This document shows, piece by piece, positions 9,301-14,943 of a stretch of DNA of 50,271 nucleotides. Both the position numbers and the translations under genes were made by a program. The stretch lies in assembly GCA_937864265.1 (NCBI GenBank), contig CALMIR010000156.1, positions 1 to 50,271 of the forward strand, given 5' to 3'. Position 1 is the stretch's first letter, and each line of letters begins with the position of its first letter. The DNA is from an uncultured Saprospirales bacterium (GTDB lineage: Bacteria; Bacteroidota; Bacteroidia; Chitinophagales; Saprospiraceae). The notes under the pieces are model-generated. The model did no database searches and was not told the origin of the DNA. It saw only the letters and a list, made by a program, of their open reading frames with translations.

Positions 9301-11542
9301 CCCCTTGTCCGTTCTGACCATTCCGGGTATCAATGGTAATGACCACAGAGTTGGTAGATCCCGGAACGTTTGGAATAGTGACGGTTGGGATAGCCAAACA
9401 GCATGTTCCGCCGGGAAGGCTGGCATCCGGACCATAGAGGTATATTTCCCCAGTTTGGCCACCTGCCTGAGCGCGGATGAGCATATAGCGGCCATCGGCA
9501 GTCAACTCCGAAATGGGCAACTCGATGCTCACATCCCTCGGTCCCGAATCGGTGGGTATGGGAATAGTGATGGTTTGAATATCGTTATAGCCACTTTTAG
9601 AAGTAAATACGCCTGAATTGGCTGTGGCATTTGGATCATTTCTAAAGGCATAAACTACGGCAGATTGCAGGTTGCAATTGCTGGTACCGCTTACGGTGTA
9701 AGAGACCGAAGTAGTGGTACCCGTGATCAAGCCTCGGTACACCCAGACGTTGGAACTGCCACCTGATGGCGTAATCCGAGCCAAAGTGAAGCTGGTCCCG
9801 CCTGCATTGGTCACCGTGATGGTAGGGCCAGGGTTGCCGCCTTTAAATACAATTTCTATGGCATATTGAAAAACGTTACCAGAGTTGGGAATAGGTATCG
9901 TTACAGAACTCTGACAATTGGCATTGTAGCCATATTCATCCACCGTCACGCCGTCCCCACAATCATAGCTCCAATCGGTTGGTACCGTTTGGCAGTTGGT
10001 TAAGACCGTTTTTGTGACAGGAGAAGAATCGACCCATGGGCAAGAGCTGTTGGTACGTGCCCTTCTGCGGTATTGGGTCGTTTGGGTGATAGTACCAGGG
10101 TTGTAATCTCTGGTATTAGAACTAGAAATATCGATCCAAGTACCAGTAGTACCTAGTCGATATTGCCATTTGTACTCTACCGGACTGGTCAGGCTCGATC
10201 CTACTATGTTAGCTGGATCATAAGAACCGCATTGCGATTCATCTCCGGTAATAGTGCCTGGACTGGTTAAACAGGAGGTCACAGTAAAACTCAGGGTCAC
10301 CTCATCGCAGATACTGCCACCTGCGTTATCTTCTGCATATACTTTTACGGTGATGGTATTCGTCCCTACGTTGGCTGTCCAAGTAGTCGCATCTGTGGGA
10401 TAGCGATAGGGCGTAGTGTTTTCAGTGTGAGAGGTGCCGTTGACGATGAATTGAACGCTTTCGAATTGGCCAGAGACCAAAGCTTCCAGGTTGTAGCTAG
10501 CTGGCAAAGAAGCCTGGTTGATGGTAGCACCGTTGGTCAGGATGATATCGCTGCCACCGCCCAAGTCATTGATGACGATATTATCGATATTGCCACTGCA
10601 ATAGCAATTGTTTTCTATAAAAGGCTGAATACCCGATTGGGTAGGCACAAATACCACCATCTGGCTGGCAATGCCTCCTTGAACGCTAGTAACCGCACTA
10701 TTAGCAGCGTTACACAAATCATTGCAGCTGTTGTTGTTGGTGTAATGCCAAATGGCCTGGTTGATATAGGAGTCAGAATATCCTAAGTCTTGACCATTGC
10801 ACAGAATCCAATTGATCCTTTCTGCCGATAGCTCGGATATACCAAGTGCAGTAGTGATACCTACTACCCGGTTAAAAGTAACCGTGCCATAAGCATAGCC
10901 TTGATAGGGGGTTGGTTCGGTAAGCACATAATCCCCGCAATATACCTCCACAGAGGGCTGTATCTGGCAACTGGCATTAACATAGGCGACACAGCCCAAG
11001 TAAGAATCATCTACGTAGATGTAGGTATTAGGGCTTATGTTTGCCTGATAGATGGTCAAGACTTGGTTATCGCAGTTGGTATAACTGATCGTACCCGTTC
11101 CACAACCCGTGCTGCGGCCATCATCTGGCATTGGCCGCTCACAGCTCGAGTTGACAAAAAACGCTTGATTGAGCAAGCTTACCTGACAACCATCCGATGA
11201 TTTGGTGATCGTAAAGTCAGCATACTCCCCTGGCTTTAAGCCTGTTAGGGTAATTTTTCCTTCAGAAAGCTGGAGGTTGGTGGCCGTCTGTTCACCGTAT
11301 TTACCAGCCTCATACTGAATGGAATAGGTGCTTGACGTCGTCTCTCCGCTGAGATAAATCTCTAGGCGGCCATCCTGAGCGTCACAACGACTTTCAGGGA
11401 TGGCTATGACTTCGGACACTTGTAAATCACAATCGCTGCCCCGTGGGGTTTGACCATTGATAGCACTTTGAGCGTGCAAAGAAGAAACAATACCTCCACT
11501 AAGGAATGATAGGATAACTGAAGTGTAGTAAAAAGCTTTCAT
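1..11542 (-). CDS. Giant exported multi-module adhesin (thioester domain + PKD/SprB-like repeats + SdrD B-like domains), partial
   Basis: The frame is open from an ATG at 11542 to the left edge, so at least 3847 residues are visible and the C-terminus is missing. Residues 1-25 form a signal peptide ending in SSLHAQ. Residues about 150-290 resemble a thioester domain (Cys202, Gln262). Residues about 310-760 hold several beta-sandwich-like stretches, rich in Cys and Thr. From about residue 765 to 3720 there are about 38 modules of roughly 75 residues with the recurring pattern GGTxPYTYxW...TTTYTVTVTDANGC; most carry one Cys in an xICxG motif and one in NGC, possibly a disulfide per module. Some are SprB-type (DATCG..NGSATA). 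From residue 3725 an SdrD B-like domain begins (GDFVWDDTDGDGVQD). Such proteins in Bacteroidota are normally exported by the type IX system and act in attachment or gliding; a sorting domain should lie left of the window. It appears to be transcribed alone. The frame was checked at eight widely spaced points and never shifted. Confidence 0.9.
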   Translation of the reverse strand, partial: MKAFYYTSVILSFLSGGIVSSLHAQSAINGQTPRGSDCDLQVSEVIAIPESRCDAQDGRLEIYLSGETTSSTYSIQYEAGKYGEQTATNLQLSEGKITLTGLKPGEYADFTITKSSDGCQVSLLNQAFFVNSSCERPMPDDGRSTGCGTGTISYTNCDNQVLTIYQANISPNTYIYVDDSYLGCVAYVNASCQIQPSVEVYCGDYVLTEPTPYQGYAYGTVTFNRVVGITTALGISELSAERINWILCNGQDLGYSDSYINQAIWHYTNNNSCNDLCNAANSAVTSVQGGIASQMVVFVPTQSGIQPFIENNCYCSGNIDNIVINDLGGGSDIILTNGATINQASLPASYNLEALVSGQFESVQFIVNGTSHTENTTPYRYPTDATTWTANVGTNTITVKVYAEDNAGGSICDEVTLSFTVTSCLTSPGTITGDESQCGSYDPANIVGSSLTSPVEYKWQYRLGTTGTWIDISSSNTRDYNPGTITQTTQYRRRARTNSSCPWVDSSPVTKTVLTNCQTVPTDWSYDCGDGVTVDEYGYNANCQSSVTIPIPNSGNVFQYAIEIVFKGGNPGPTITVTNAGGTSFTLARITPSGGSSNVWVYRGLITGTTTSVSYTVSGTSNCNLQSAVVYAFRNDPNATANSGVFTSKSGYNDIQTITIPIPTDSGPRDVSIELPISELTADGRYMLIRAQAGGQTGEIYLYGPDASLPGGTCCLAIPTVTIPNVPGSTNSVVITIDTRNGQNGQGVNGQSWVLAGLVNVETECFQCAVTVNAGNDQTVCSGTTVTITASASNGTTPYTYNWSNGLGSGASKTVTPTATTTYTVTVTDANGCTATDQVKITVIAKPVASFSKENPTCGQNNGSITFTFNNDPNQTQIEFSINNGVSYPYNVNDNTGSTTVSNLAPGTYQLWVRWGNDQCPVSLGSTTLTDQAGPSVDAGNNQTICVGGSATLEAMATGGETPYTYNWSNGLGSGKTKTVSPTSTTTYTVTVTDKNGCTATDQVTVTVNPNPDIVCESNINDGGWIVETDCSVAVCVGTKVMLSVNPNGASLYQWSGPNGFSFSSTSTSDILVSNSVTSLQAGTYHVTVTNSFGCTATGSIALIVHPNPTASITGDNNICVGESTTLTASATGGSTPYTFNWSNGLGSGAVKTVSPTMTTTYTVTVSDNKGCTDTEQRTVTVNPNPTITINTKECNPLNLFSTYTVTLTVTNADEVTSSAGLVSNTGGNNYTIANIPSGTNITVTATNTFTGCQKQIMVEAPSCLCPNVNPPTSQGNQTICADENIPALVVTVSNPTHTVDWYDAAGGGNLLLANSLSYTPTVAGTYYAEARSTVSGCVSDSRTPVTLTINPLPNANAGNDVSICVSGSTTLTATGGSIYAWSNGQNTPSIMVSPLTTTTYTVTVTDSNGCEDTDQVIVTVNNNPDVNAGNDVTICEGTSTTLQASATGGNGNYTYEWSNGLGSNPTQMVAPMATTTYSVTVTDGNGCTDTDQVIVTVNDSPDVNAGNDVTICEGTSTTLQASATGGNGSYTFSWSNGLGTGAIKTVSPMTTTIYSVTVTDVNNCTDVDDVIVTVNDTPEANAGDDVTICEGESTTLTASGNGGTTPYTYNWSNGLGTNQSITVSPAITNTYTVTVTDANNCFDTDQVTVFVTPDFTSGISAPTSRCAEEPVLFIADPAVSGATYSWTFSGPATPSSANTASVSVEWANIPGIYTATLTVTKGACVEVYTHDINITQAVFAAAGEDQTICQGASTVIGGNPTGPANANFLWSPNFFISGITAANPTVNPPVTTTYTVQVSQNGCVRTESVTVFVDVELNPKPEAGPDQTICVGENISIGGAADPNAIFYQWSTINGNINGANSNFLTVSPTVTTKYYVTAYNAQGCPGVDSVIVNVNPTPLANAGNDAEICFGEMSNLSASASGGTAPYTFAWSNGLGAGADKVVAPSVTTTYTVTVTDANGCTDTDEVTITVNPLPAVNAGNDVAICFGQSLNLTAQGSGGQPPYAYSWDNGSMDASIMVNPTLTTTYIVEITDANGCTSSDEVTVTVNPNPQVTVDGTDATCGFANGSATAIGSQGTPPYSYSWAGGQTTATIDDLLAGTYFVTLTDANGCTATGSVTIDNIGGPSVTVDPVAVCAGSPATLTADVSGGTAPFTYLWNTNETSASITVNPLTTTNYSVTVTDVNGCEAITQVTVTAYPLPSVDAGDDEAVCLGESVDLEAMASGGTAPYTYLWSNNEVSSTLTVSPTQTTTYFVTVTDVNGCQDTDEVTVTIFDLPVADATPDQTVCDGTTLTLNVSGVNGLPPYAFIWSTGDVGTSTTITATQTDNYFVTVTDGNGCTDVDVVMITVLPNPTADAGADAEICFGSSTTITASANGGQAPYTYMWNQGLGAGASHQVSPTVTTTYEVTVTDNNGCTDVDQVTVIVNENPTADAGADEEICFGNSTTITASANGGEAPYTYEWNQGLGAGASHQVSPSVTTTYEVTVTDANGCTDVDQVTVIVNENPTVSVEGTDATCGEANGTAIATPNGGEAPYTYLWNNLETTSTLSDLTPGTYNVTVTDANGCTATGSISIINIGGPSASVNNTSVCPGDDAVLTVSVNNGTAPFTYLWETNETSVSITVNPLVTTTYSVTVTDANGCQAVAQGTVTTYVVPVANAGADDEVCPGGSTTLTATATSGLAPYTFVWDNGLGAGATHEVTPGATTTYEVTVTDANGCTDTDQVTVVVNETPTVDAGADEEICFGNSTTITASANGGEAPYTYEWNQGLGAGASHQVSPTVTTTYEVTVTDNNGCTDVDQVTVIVNENPTADAGADEEICFGNSTTITASANGGEAPYTYEWNQGLGAGASHQVSPTVTTTYEVTVTDNNGCTDVDQVTVIVNENPTADAGADEEICFGNSTTITASANGGEAPYTYEWNQGLGAGASHQVSPTVTTTYEVTVTDNNGCTDVDQVTVIVNENPTADAGADEEICFGSSTTITASANGGEAPYTYMWNQGLGAGASHQVSPTVTTTYEVTVTDNNGCTDVDQVTVIVNENPTVSIDGDDATCGYDNGSATAIPSGGESPYTYLWNNNETTATITDLAVGTYTVTVTDNNGCMASTTVVISNIDGATASVNDASVCPGDQATLTVTVSGGTLPFTYLWSTNETSASINVNPLVTTTYYVTVTDGNGCPAIAEGTVTTYPVPVANAGNDDDICFGAQTTLTASASGGTAPYTFVWDNGLGAGASHMVSPATTTTYTVTVTDANGCEDTDQVVITVNENPTVGVQGEDATCGFANGSATATGMGGTAPYTYLWSNGQTNATATNLLADTYDVTVTDANGCTGTNTIVINNISGPSASVPPVSACPGDDAVLTVQVNGGTAPYTYLWETTETTISITVNPMVTTSYSVTVTDANGCEAVASGTVTPYETPIANAGPDTEICFGTSTELTASATNGLAPYTYIWSTGENSAVITVDPDVETTYFVTVTDSRGCVDTDEVVVAINPLPVADASDDITICYGSSTTLTVSAVGGTPPYTYAWSNSATGTSTTVTPLVSTDYFVTVTDSKGCTDIDIVMITVVPNPIVSAEASKPTICVNETTLISASSTSGTPPYTYNWDNGLGAGDSHVVSPVVTTTYSVTVTDFYGCEDVTTITINVNENPIADAGDDVEICLGQSVDLSAAASGGLAPYTFEWDNGLGSGPDKTVIPTATTTYTVTITDANGCEDVDQVTVIINNDLCSKIGDFVWDDTDGDGVQDAGEPGIGGVTVNLLDGNGNFLETTTTLPNGYYEFADLIPGDYIVEFETPTGYEPTLANQGGDDTEDSDAVGGQTGIITLMNGDSDLTNDAGYYRPASLGDFVWS
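2431..3354 (-). repeat. Four near-identical 231-bp tandem copies (77-residue module)
   Basis: Copies start at 2431, 2662, 2893 and 3124, each marked on the + strand by cgattacggt. Copies 2893-3123 and 3124-3354 differ at only a handful of bases, most of them in the last 25; the other two differ slightly more. Each encodes one PKD-like module (DAGADEEICFGNSTT ... VTDNNGCTDVDQVTV). Neighbouring modules are far more divergent at the DNA level, so these copies are recent duplicates or have been homogenised. Confidence 0.95.
4033..4494 (-). repeat. Second block: two 231-bp copies of the same module family
   Basis: Copies begin at 4033 and 4264. The stretch from about 4114 to 4375 is almost base-for-base identical to the corresponding joint between copies in the 2431-3354 block, although about 680 bp of unlike modules separate the two blocks. 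That points to gene conversion or a duplication that spanned a repeat boundary. Confidence 0.93.
10673..11095 (-). other. Probable thioester (TED / TQXA-type) adhesion domain within the giant protein
   Basis: Residues about 150-290 of the giant protein contain, in order, EVYCGDY (Cys202, codon 10937-10939), YAYGTVTFNRV, ERINWILCNG and YINQAIWHYTNN (Gln262, codon 10757-10759). Known Gram-positive thioester domains have the same order: a tyrosine/phenylalanine-Cys motif, a hydrophobic helix resembling WILNNG, then TQxAIW, whose Gln forms the internal Cys-Gln thioester. The 60-residue spacing fits the short members of the family. The domain sits near the signal peptide, as expected for the tip of a fibrillar adhesin. 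The Thr before the Gln is Asn here. Thioester formation is inference. Confidence 0.68.
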
Positions 11543-11611
11543 AAAGAAAAAATTTGTGCGTATTCTAGTGTTCGTGATATTCTTAGATTTGTATGGGCAA
11601 TAAATGACCAT

Positions 11612-11635
11612 GTCTTAGACTGTACAGCCTAAGAC
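11612..11635. promoter_or_regulatory. 24-bp dyad in the leader of the giant adhesin gene
   Basis: The left arm GTCTTAG (11612-11618) is the exact reverse complement of CTAAGAC (11629-11635), and the centre CTGTACAG (620-627 of this kilobase) is itself a palindrome. Only one base pair, 11619/11628, breaks the symmetry. It lies 70 bp upstream of the start codon and is not followed by a T-run on the minus strand, so it is not an intrinsic terminator for this gene. It may be an operator or an RNA stem in the untranslated leader. Confidence 0.5.
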
Positions 11636-11883
11636 GAAAAAAATACAAGGCATGGCCATCTGTTTGCAAGTTAAATGACAGGCAACAGCAGGCTGTAAGA
11701 GGGAAAGCAAATGCGTTAAGATCTGGTCGCGGAAAAAATGAAAGGCGAGACCTTAGCGCTGTTCAAGTTAATGTGTTTGTTATATTAAGTAAGGCCATCA
11801 GCAAGCACTTTGGATTGACCATTGTCTGGCTGATGTTTGTGGGAGGATTGACCTCTACAAGGGGAAGTGATTTTTAACAGCAG

Positions 11884-11891
11884 CAAAGGTA
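11884..11891 (-). promoter_or_regulatory. Possible Bacteroidota -7 promoter element for the giant adhesin gene
   Basis: On the minus strand this reads TACCTTTG, matching the Bacteroidota -7 consensus TAnnTTTG. No good TTTG -33 element is seen at the usual distance. If used, the leader would be about 335 nt and would include the dyad at 11612-11635. Confidence 0.3.
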
Positions 11892-12067
11892 ATTAGCTTT
11901 GAGGAAGCTCACTACTTGTAAATAGTATAAAATAAAAAAATGTGACATAGATAAAATAGGATGATTTAAGCGAAAATAAGGTAATATACAGGATAAACAC
12001 CATAAATGAATAATAAAACAAGCCGAAAGTGCAACATTTATTTGGATGAATTTTGCCACAAAAAGAA

Positions 12068-12097
12068 AGGGCCGAAGTCAATAAAGACTTCAACCCT
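12068..12097 (-). terminator. Hairpin with T-rich tail in minus-strand orientation
   Basis: GAAGTC (12074-12079) pairs with GACTTC (12086-12091) across a 6-base loop, and AGGG (12068-12071) pairs with CCCT (12094-12097) beyond a 2-base internal loop. Read on the minus strand, the stem is followed by TTTCTTTTTG, which is terminator-like. No minus-strand gene is recognised directly upstream of it, so it may insulate the adhesin promoter or end an unrecognised transcript. Confidence 0.4.
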
Positions 12098-12701
12098 CCA
12101 ACATTAAACAAATATGCACAGTTTTAAATTCAATCTTTTCTCATATCTCAGAGATTAATATCTTTATTTCACTCATAAAGCCCTCAATGACAGGACAATC
12201 CTGTATATCATTGGAATAATCTGTCATTTTTAAAGGGAATGCCGAGCAATAGTCGGGGTAGTGAAACTTTGTTTGGGTATCTCTAAAACAAGAAGCTTAA
12301 AAACGTATTTTGCGATACAAATGTAGGAGTAACTTTTCACAAATTTCAGAATACATGGATATATTGAAAGCGAATGTGACAGTGTGCAGAGGGTATTTCA
12401 ACTTTATGAATTTCACATTTTGTCAAAAAAAGGGCTTTATATTTATTTTAATTGATGAAATGCTACAAATATGGGCTTTATTTTATGATTTTGTTAACAT
12501 CGAGTCAAAAATAGCTACAACTTTATTTTGCGATTTTATGCTTTTATTGTTTTGTTACCTTAACTATCTATGCGATTGAAGCAAAAGATTGAGCAAAAGT
12601 AGTTCTCTTTACAATTGTGATATTTTTTGTAAAACCTTTACCAACACTTATTGTCAAAAAAAGTTGTATTTTTTGATTGGGAAGTTCAAATATCAACATA
12701 C

Positions 12702-13628
12702 ATGACAACCATCAGCAAAGACTGGTTCTATCATTTTAAAGGATTTGAAGGTTTTTTATTGTTGGAGCGATCTCTATCCGTTCAAACTGTTGCGGCCTAT
12801 CTGGCCGATATGGAAAAGCTGCTCCGTTTTCTGGAAATCCACCATATTGCAGCAGATGTCACAACTTTGCAAACAAACCACATCGAACAAATGTTGGGTT
12901 GGCTCAACGAAATGGGCTTGGCCGACCGCTCGCAGGCCAGGCTGCTATCTGCCCTGAAAACGTTTTACAAATACCTCATACTGGAAGAAATCACCGACAA
13001 AGATCCGTGTGCCTTGATAGATGGCCCTAAGCTAAGCCGTAAAATTCCTGCTGTACTGACATATGAAGAAATCCAAGCGATGATTCAAAGTATTGATCTG
13101 AGCCATCCTCAGGGTACACGCAATAGGGCTATATTAGAAACACTCTACGCCTGTGGCTTGCGCGTGAGTGAGTTGACGCAGTTGAGAATATCCAATCTGT
13201 ATTTGGATATCGGTTTTGTAAAAGTGCAGGGCAAAGGAAATAAAGAACGTATTGTTCCCATCGGCGAAGAAGCCATCAAACACATACAACTCTACCAAAG
13301 CTCCGACCGCAGCAGCCAAATGAATATTCAAAAAGGGTTTGAGAACCACCTTTTCTTAAATAACAGGGGAAAAGCCCTGAGCCGCGTGATGGTTTTTCTG
13401 ATCATCAAAGAATTGGCTGCCGCAGCAGGCATTCAAAAAAATGTCAGCCCACACACCTTCCGACATTCCTTTGCTACCCATTTGATTGAAGGAGGCGCCG
13501 ACCTGAAAGCCGTACAAGACATGCTGGGACACGAATCTATAACCACCACGGAAATATACACCCACCTCGACACCGACTTCCTGCGCTCCACCATCATGCA
13601 ATTCCACCCTAGAAGTCTCAAAAAATAA
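12702..13628 (+). CDS. xerD: Tyrosine recombinase of the XerC/XerD family
   Basis: This is a 308-residue site-specific recombinase, close to the roughly 300-residue length of XerC and XerD, which resolve chromosome dimers at dif. The N-terminal SAM-like DNA-binding domain covers about residues 10-95 and the catalytic domain about 115-300. All catalytic residues are visible: Arg154 (CGLRVSEL), Lys178 (QGKGNKER), His251 and Arg254 (HTFRHSFATHL), His277 (LGHES) and the nucleophile Tyr286 (EIYTH). I chose the ATG at 12702; a TTG at 12651 in the same frame would add 17 residues that do not resemble the family. The gene converges on the DUF2027-Smr gene and their ends overlap by 11 bp. There is no sign of a mobile element, so a housekeeping Xer is more likely than an integrase. 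XerC and XerD cannot be told apart here. Confidence 0.88.
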   Translation: MTTISKDWFYHFKGFEGFLLLERSLSVQTVAAYLADMEKLLRFLEIHHIAADVTTLQTNHIEQMLGWLNEMGLADRSQARLLSALKTFYKYLILEEITDKDPCALIDGPKLSRKIPAVLTYEEIQAMIQSIDLSHPQGTRNRAILETLYACGLRVSELTQLRISNLYLDIGFVKVQGKGNKERIVPIGEEAIKHIQLYQSSDRSSQMNIQKGFENHLFLNNRGKALSRVMVFLIIKELAAAAGIQKNVSPHTFRHSFATHLIEGGADLKAVQDMLGHESITTTEIYTHLDTDFLRSTIMQFHPRSLKK

Positions 13629-14658
13629 CTTCAGTGGCGCCATATCCGTATTTGTGGTGGTATTCATTTCGGAAAGCACTGACTTCGGGCATGCGCCTCA
13701 GTTGGGTCGCAATGGCTTCGCGGAGTCGGCCTTTTCCAACGCCGTGAATGATGAATACTCGCTCTACGCCCAAACGGATGGCCTTTTCCAAATAGCGTTC
13801 AAAATGGCTCAGCTGCACCCTTAGAATTTCGGCATTACTCATCTTGCTGTGATCGGCTACCAGGTTTTCGATGTGCAAATCGATCTCAGGCACAAATTCG
13901 GATAAATCCAATACTTCGTGCGAGAGCCTGCCCAAAATATCCGACCAAGAATCCGATGTTCCTGGAGTATTGGTCTTTTTCTTGGTATAGGTTTTGAGGT
14001 CTTCGGCTTTTGGCTCCAGCGTTGTCAGTACGTTTTCGATCAACTTAAACAGATGAACTGGGCGGTTGAGCAAAGGCGCCGTAAGGGTCTTTTTAAAAAA
14101 CACCTTGGGCTTGATGCGCAGGGTTTTGTGCATTTTCCCACCCGTACCTTCTGTGGTAATGCACCAACAGTCTATTTCAAAGACCGGGTTATCATTGAGC
14201 TGGTCATACAGTAAGACCCCTAACTCCACCCAAGACATTTTATTCAGTTTGGAACTCTGTTGCATGTGGATATAATCGTTCAACCACAGCTCAGTTGTGT
14301 AAATTAAGTCGTATCGGGTATCGTTGATGAGAAATACTTTGAATTGTTTAGCCTGCCCTTCCCTATCTAGTACCGGATCGAACGCCAATTGAAGTCCAGC
14401 GCTTTTTAAAATGGCGTATTGGCTTTCGATTGGCGGTTGTTGGGGGTTTGGCGTTGGGGCTTTGGGCGCTGTTTTGGGGCTGAGCTGCTTTACAGGCACG
14501 GGATCTGTGACAGGTACAATATCTTCTATGAACACAGGAATCTCAAAGCCATCTCCTTTTAAGAGCACATTCACCATATCCTGATCCAGCAATCCTGTGA
14601 CTGTTCCCTCATCACTGGAATGCTTAAAACGTACTTTAGTGCCTATGGTGAATAACAT
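13618..14658 (-). CDS. DUF2027 and Smr domain protein
   Basis: This 346-residue protein starts with MLFTIGTKVRFKHSSDEGTV, the small beta-rich N-terminal fold of the Bacteroidota DUF2027 family, followed by a proline-rich linker (about residues 75-95) and a central beta-rich domain. The C-terminal 85 residues are a Smr domain: DLHIENL supplies the conserved DLH motif and HGVGKGRLR the conserved HGxGxG motif. Smr domains, as in MutS2, bind nucleic acid and often nick it. There is no MutS ATPase part, so this is a stand-alone Smr protein, probably acting on DNA or on RNA in stalled ribosomes. The stop codon lies inside the end of the convergent recombinase gene. Function beyond nucleic-acid binding is not shown. 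Confidence 0.85.
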   Translation of the reverse strand: MLFTIGTKVRFKHSSDEGTVTGLLDQDMVNVLLKGDGFEIPVFIEDIVPVTDPVPVKQLSPKTAPKAPTPNPQQPPIESQYAILKSAGLQLAFDPVLDREGQAKQFKVFLINDTRYDLIYTTELWLNDYIHMQQSSKLNKMSWVELGVLLYDQLNDNPVFEIDCWCITTEGTGGKMHKTLRIKPKVFFKKTLTAPLLNRPVHLFKLIENVLTTLEPKAEDLKTYTKKKTNTPGTSDSWSDILGRLSHEVLDLSEFVPEIDLHIENLVADHSKMSNAEILRVQLSHFERYLEKAIRLGVERVFIIHGVGKGRLREAIATQLRRMPEVSAFRNEYHHKYGYGATEVIF

Positions 14659-14693
14659 AAGGTTTTTAGTTTCTGGTTTCTAGTTTCCCTGCC

Positions 14694-14752
14694 CCCGTCC
14701 GATCCGGAGTCGTCCCGCCCGGATTGATCCGTTCGGGCGGGCCGGGCGGGCG
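14694..14752 (+). repeat. GC-rich palindromic extragenic element, copy 1
   Basis: This segment begins CCCGTCCGATCCGGA and ends GGCCGGGCGGGCG. Its inner part, CCCGCCCG ... CGGGCGGG (about 14714-14741), forms an 8-bp perfect stem. The reverse complement of 15768-15825 aligns with it over nearly its full length with few changes. The GC content contrasts sharply with the flanks, as in REP-type elements. Confidence 0.65.
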
Positions 14753-14756
14753 AATT

Positions 14757-14814
14757 CCGCTGAAAGCGGGAGGCGGGTGGTTTTTTACCCGGCTGATCCC
14801 GCGAAAAACGCGGG
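14757..14814. repeat. Two further small hairpins beside the GC-rich element
   Basis: CCGCT (14757-14761) pairs with AGCGG (14765-14769) over a 3-base loop. CCCGCG (14798-14803) pairs with CGCGGG (14809-14814) over an AAAAA loop. Together with 14694-14752 they make the 14659-14943 gap a cluster of structured, GC-rich DNA. I see no gene in that gap; a 71-codon open frame across it is low-complexity. Confidence 0.5.
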
Positions 14815-14943
14815 AGAAGACGGGCTGGTTTCGGAAAAATTTAGTTTTTTCACTCGAAGTTTTTCGCTTGAAATATCAAAATCAATACAACTATTTTGCT
14901 CCGTTGTTCAAAAATACCATTTTCGTCGAATTAAAATAACAGA

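Larger units (their letters stand above)
11543..12701. other. AT-rich intergenic region without a convincing gene
   Basis: About 1.16 kb separate the giant adhesin gene (minus) and the recombinase gene (plus). Short open frames on both strands encode Phe/Leu/Tyr-rich peptides typical of AT-rich noncoding DNA and show no family motif. The region holds the dyad at 11612-11635, a possible minus-strand -7 element at 11884-11891, a terminator-like hairpin at 12068-12097 and a small inverted repeat at 12190-12204 (ACAGGA, 3-base loop, TCCTGT). I see no tRNA or CRISPR. Confidence 0.7.

Noticed and set aside
11874-12111. Two overlapping minus-strand open frames of 61 and 72 codons
   Set aside because: They encode Phe/Tyr/Leu-rich peptides from AT-rich DNA, overlap each other in different frames, and span the terminator-like hairpin.
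12310-12579. An 89-codon plus-strand open frame before the recombinase gene
   Set aside because: Its Phe-rich composition and the AT-rich sequence suggest chance. No motif or signal is seen, though it cannot be fully excluded.
12651-12701. TTG start giving a longer recombinase
   Set aside because: The extra 17 residues are not part of the Xer family, and the ATG at 12702 gives a normal-length protein.
12702-13628. Phage or transposon integrase next to an attachment site
   Set aside because: The protein has the length and motifs of housekeeping XerC/XerD. No tRNA, direct repeats or phage genes are near.
14724-14939. A 71-codon open frame in the GC-rich palindromic region
   Set aside because: It runs through REP-like hairpins, and its Gly/Arg-rich start simply reflects those repeats.
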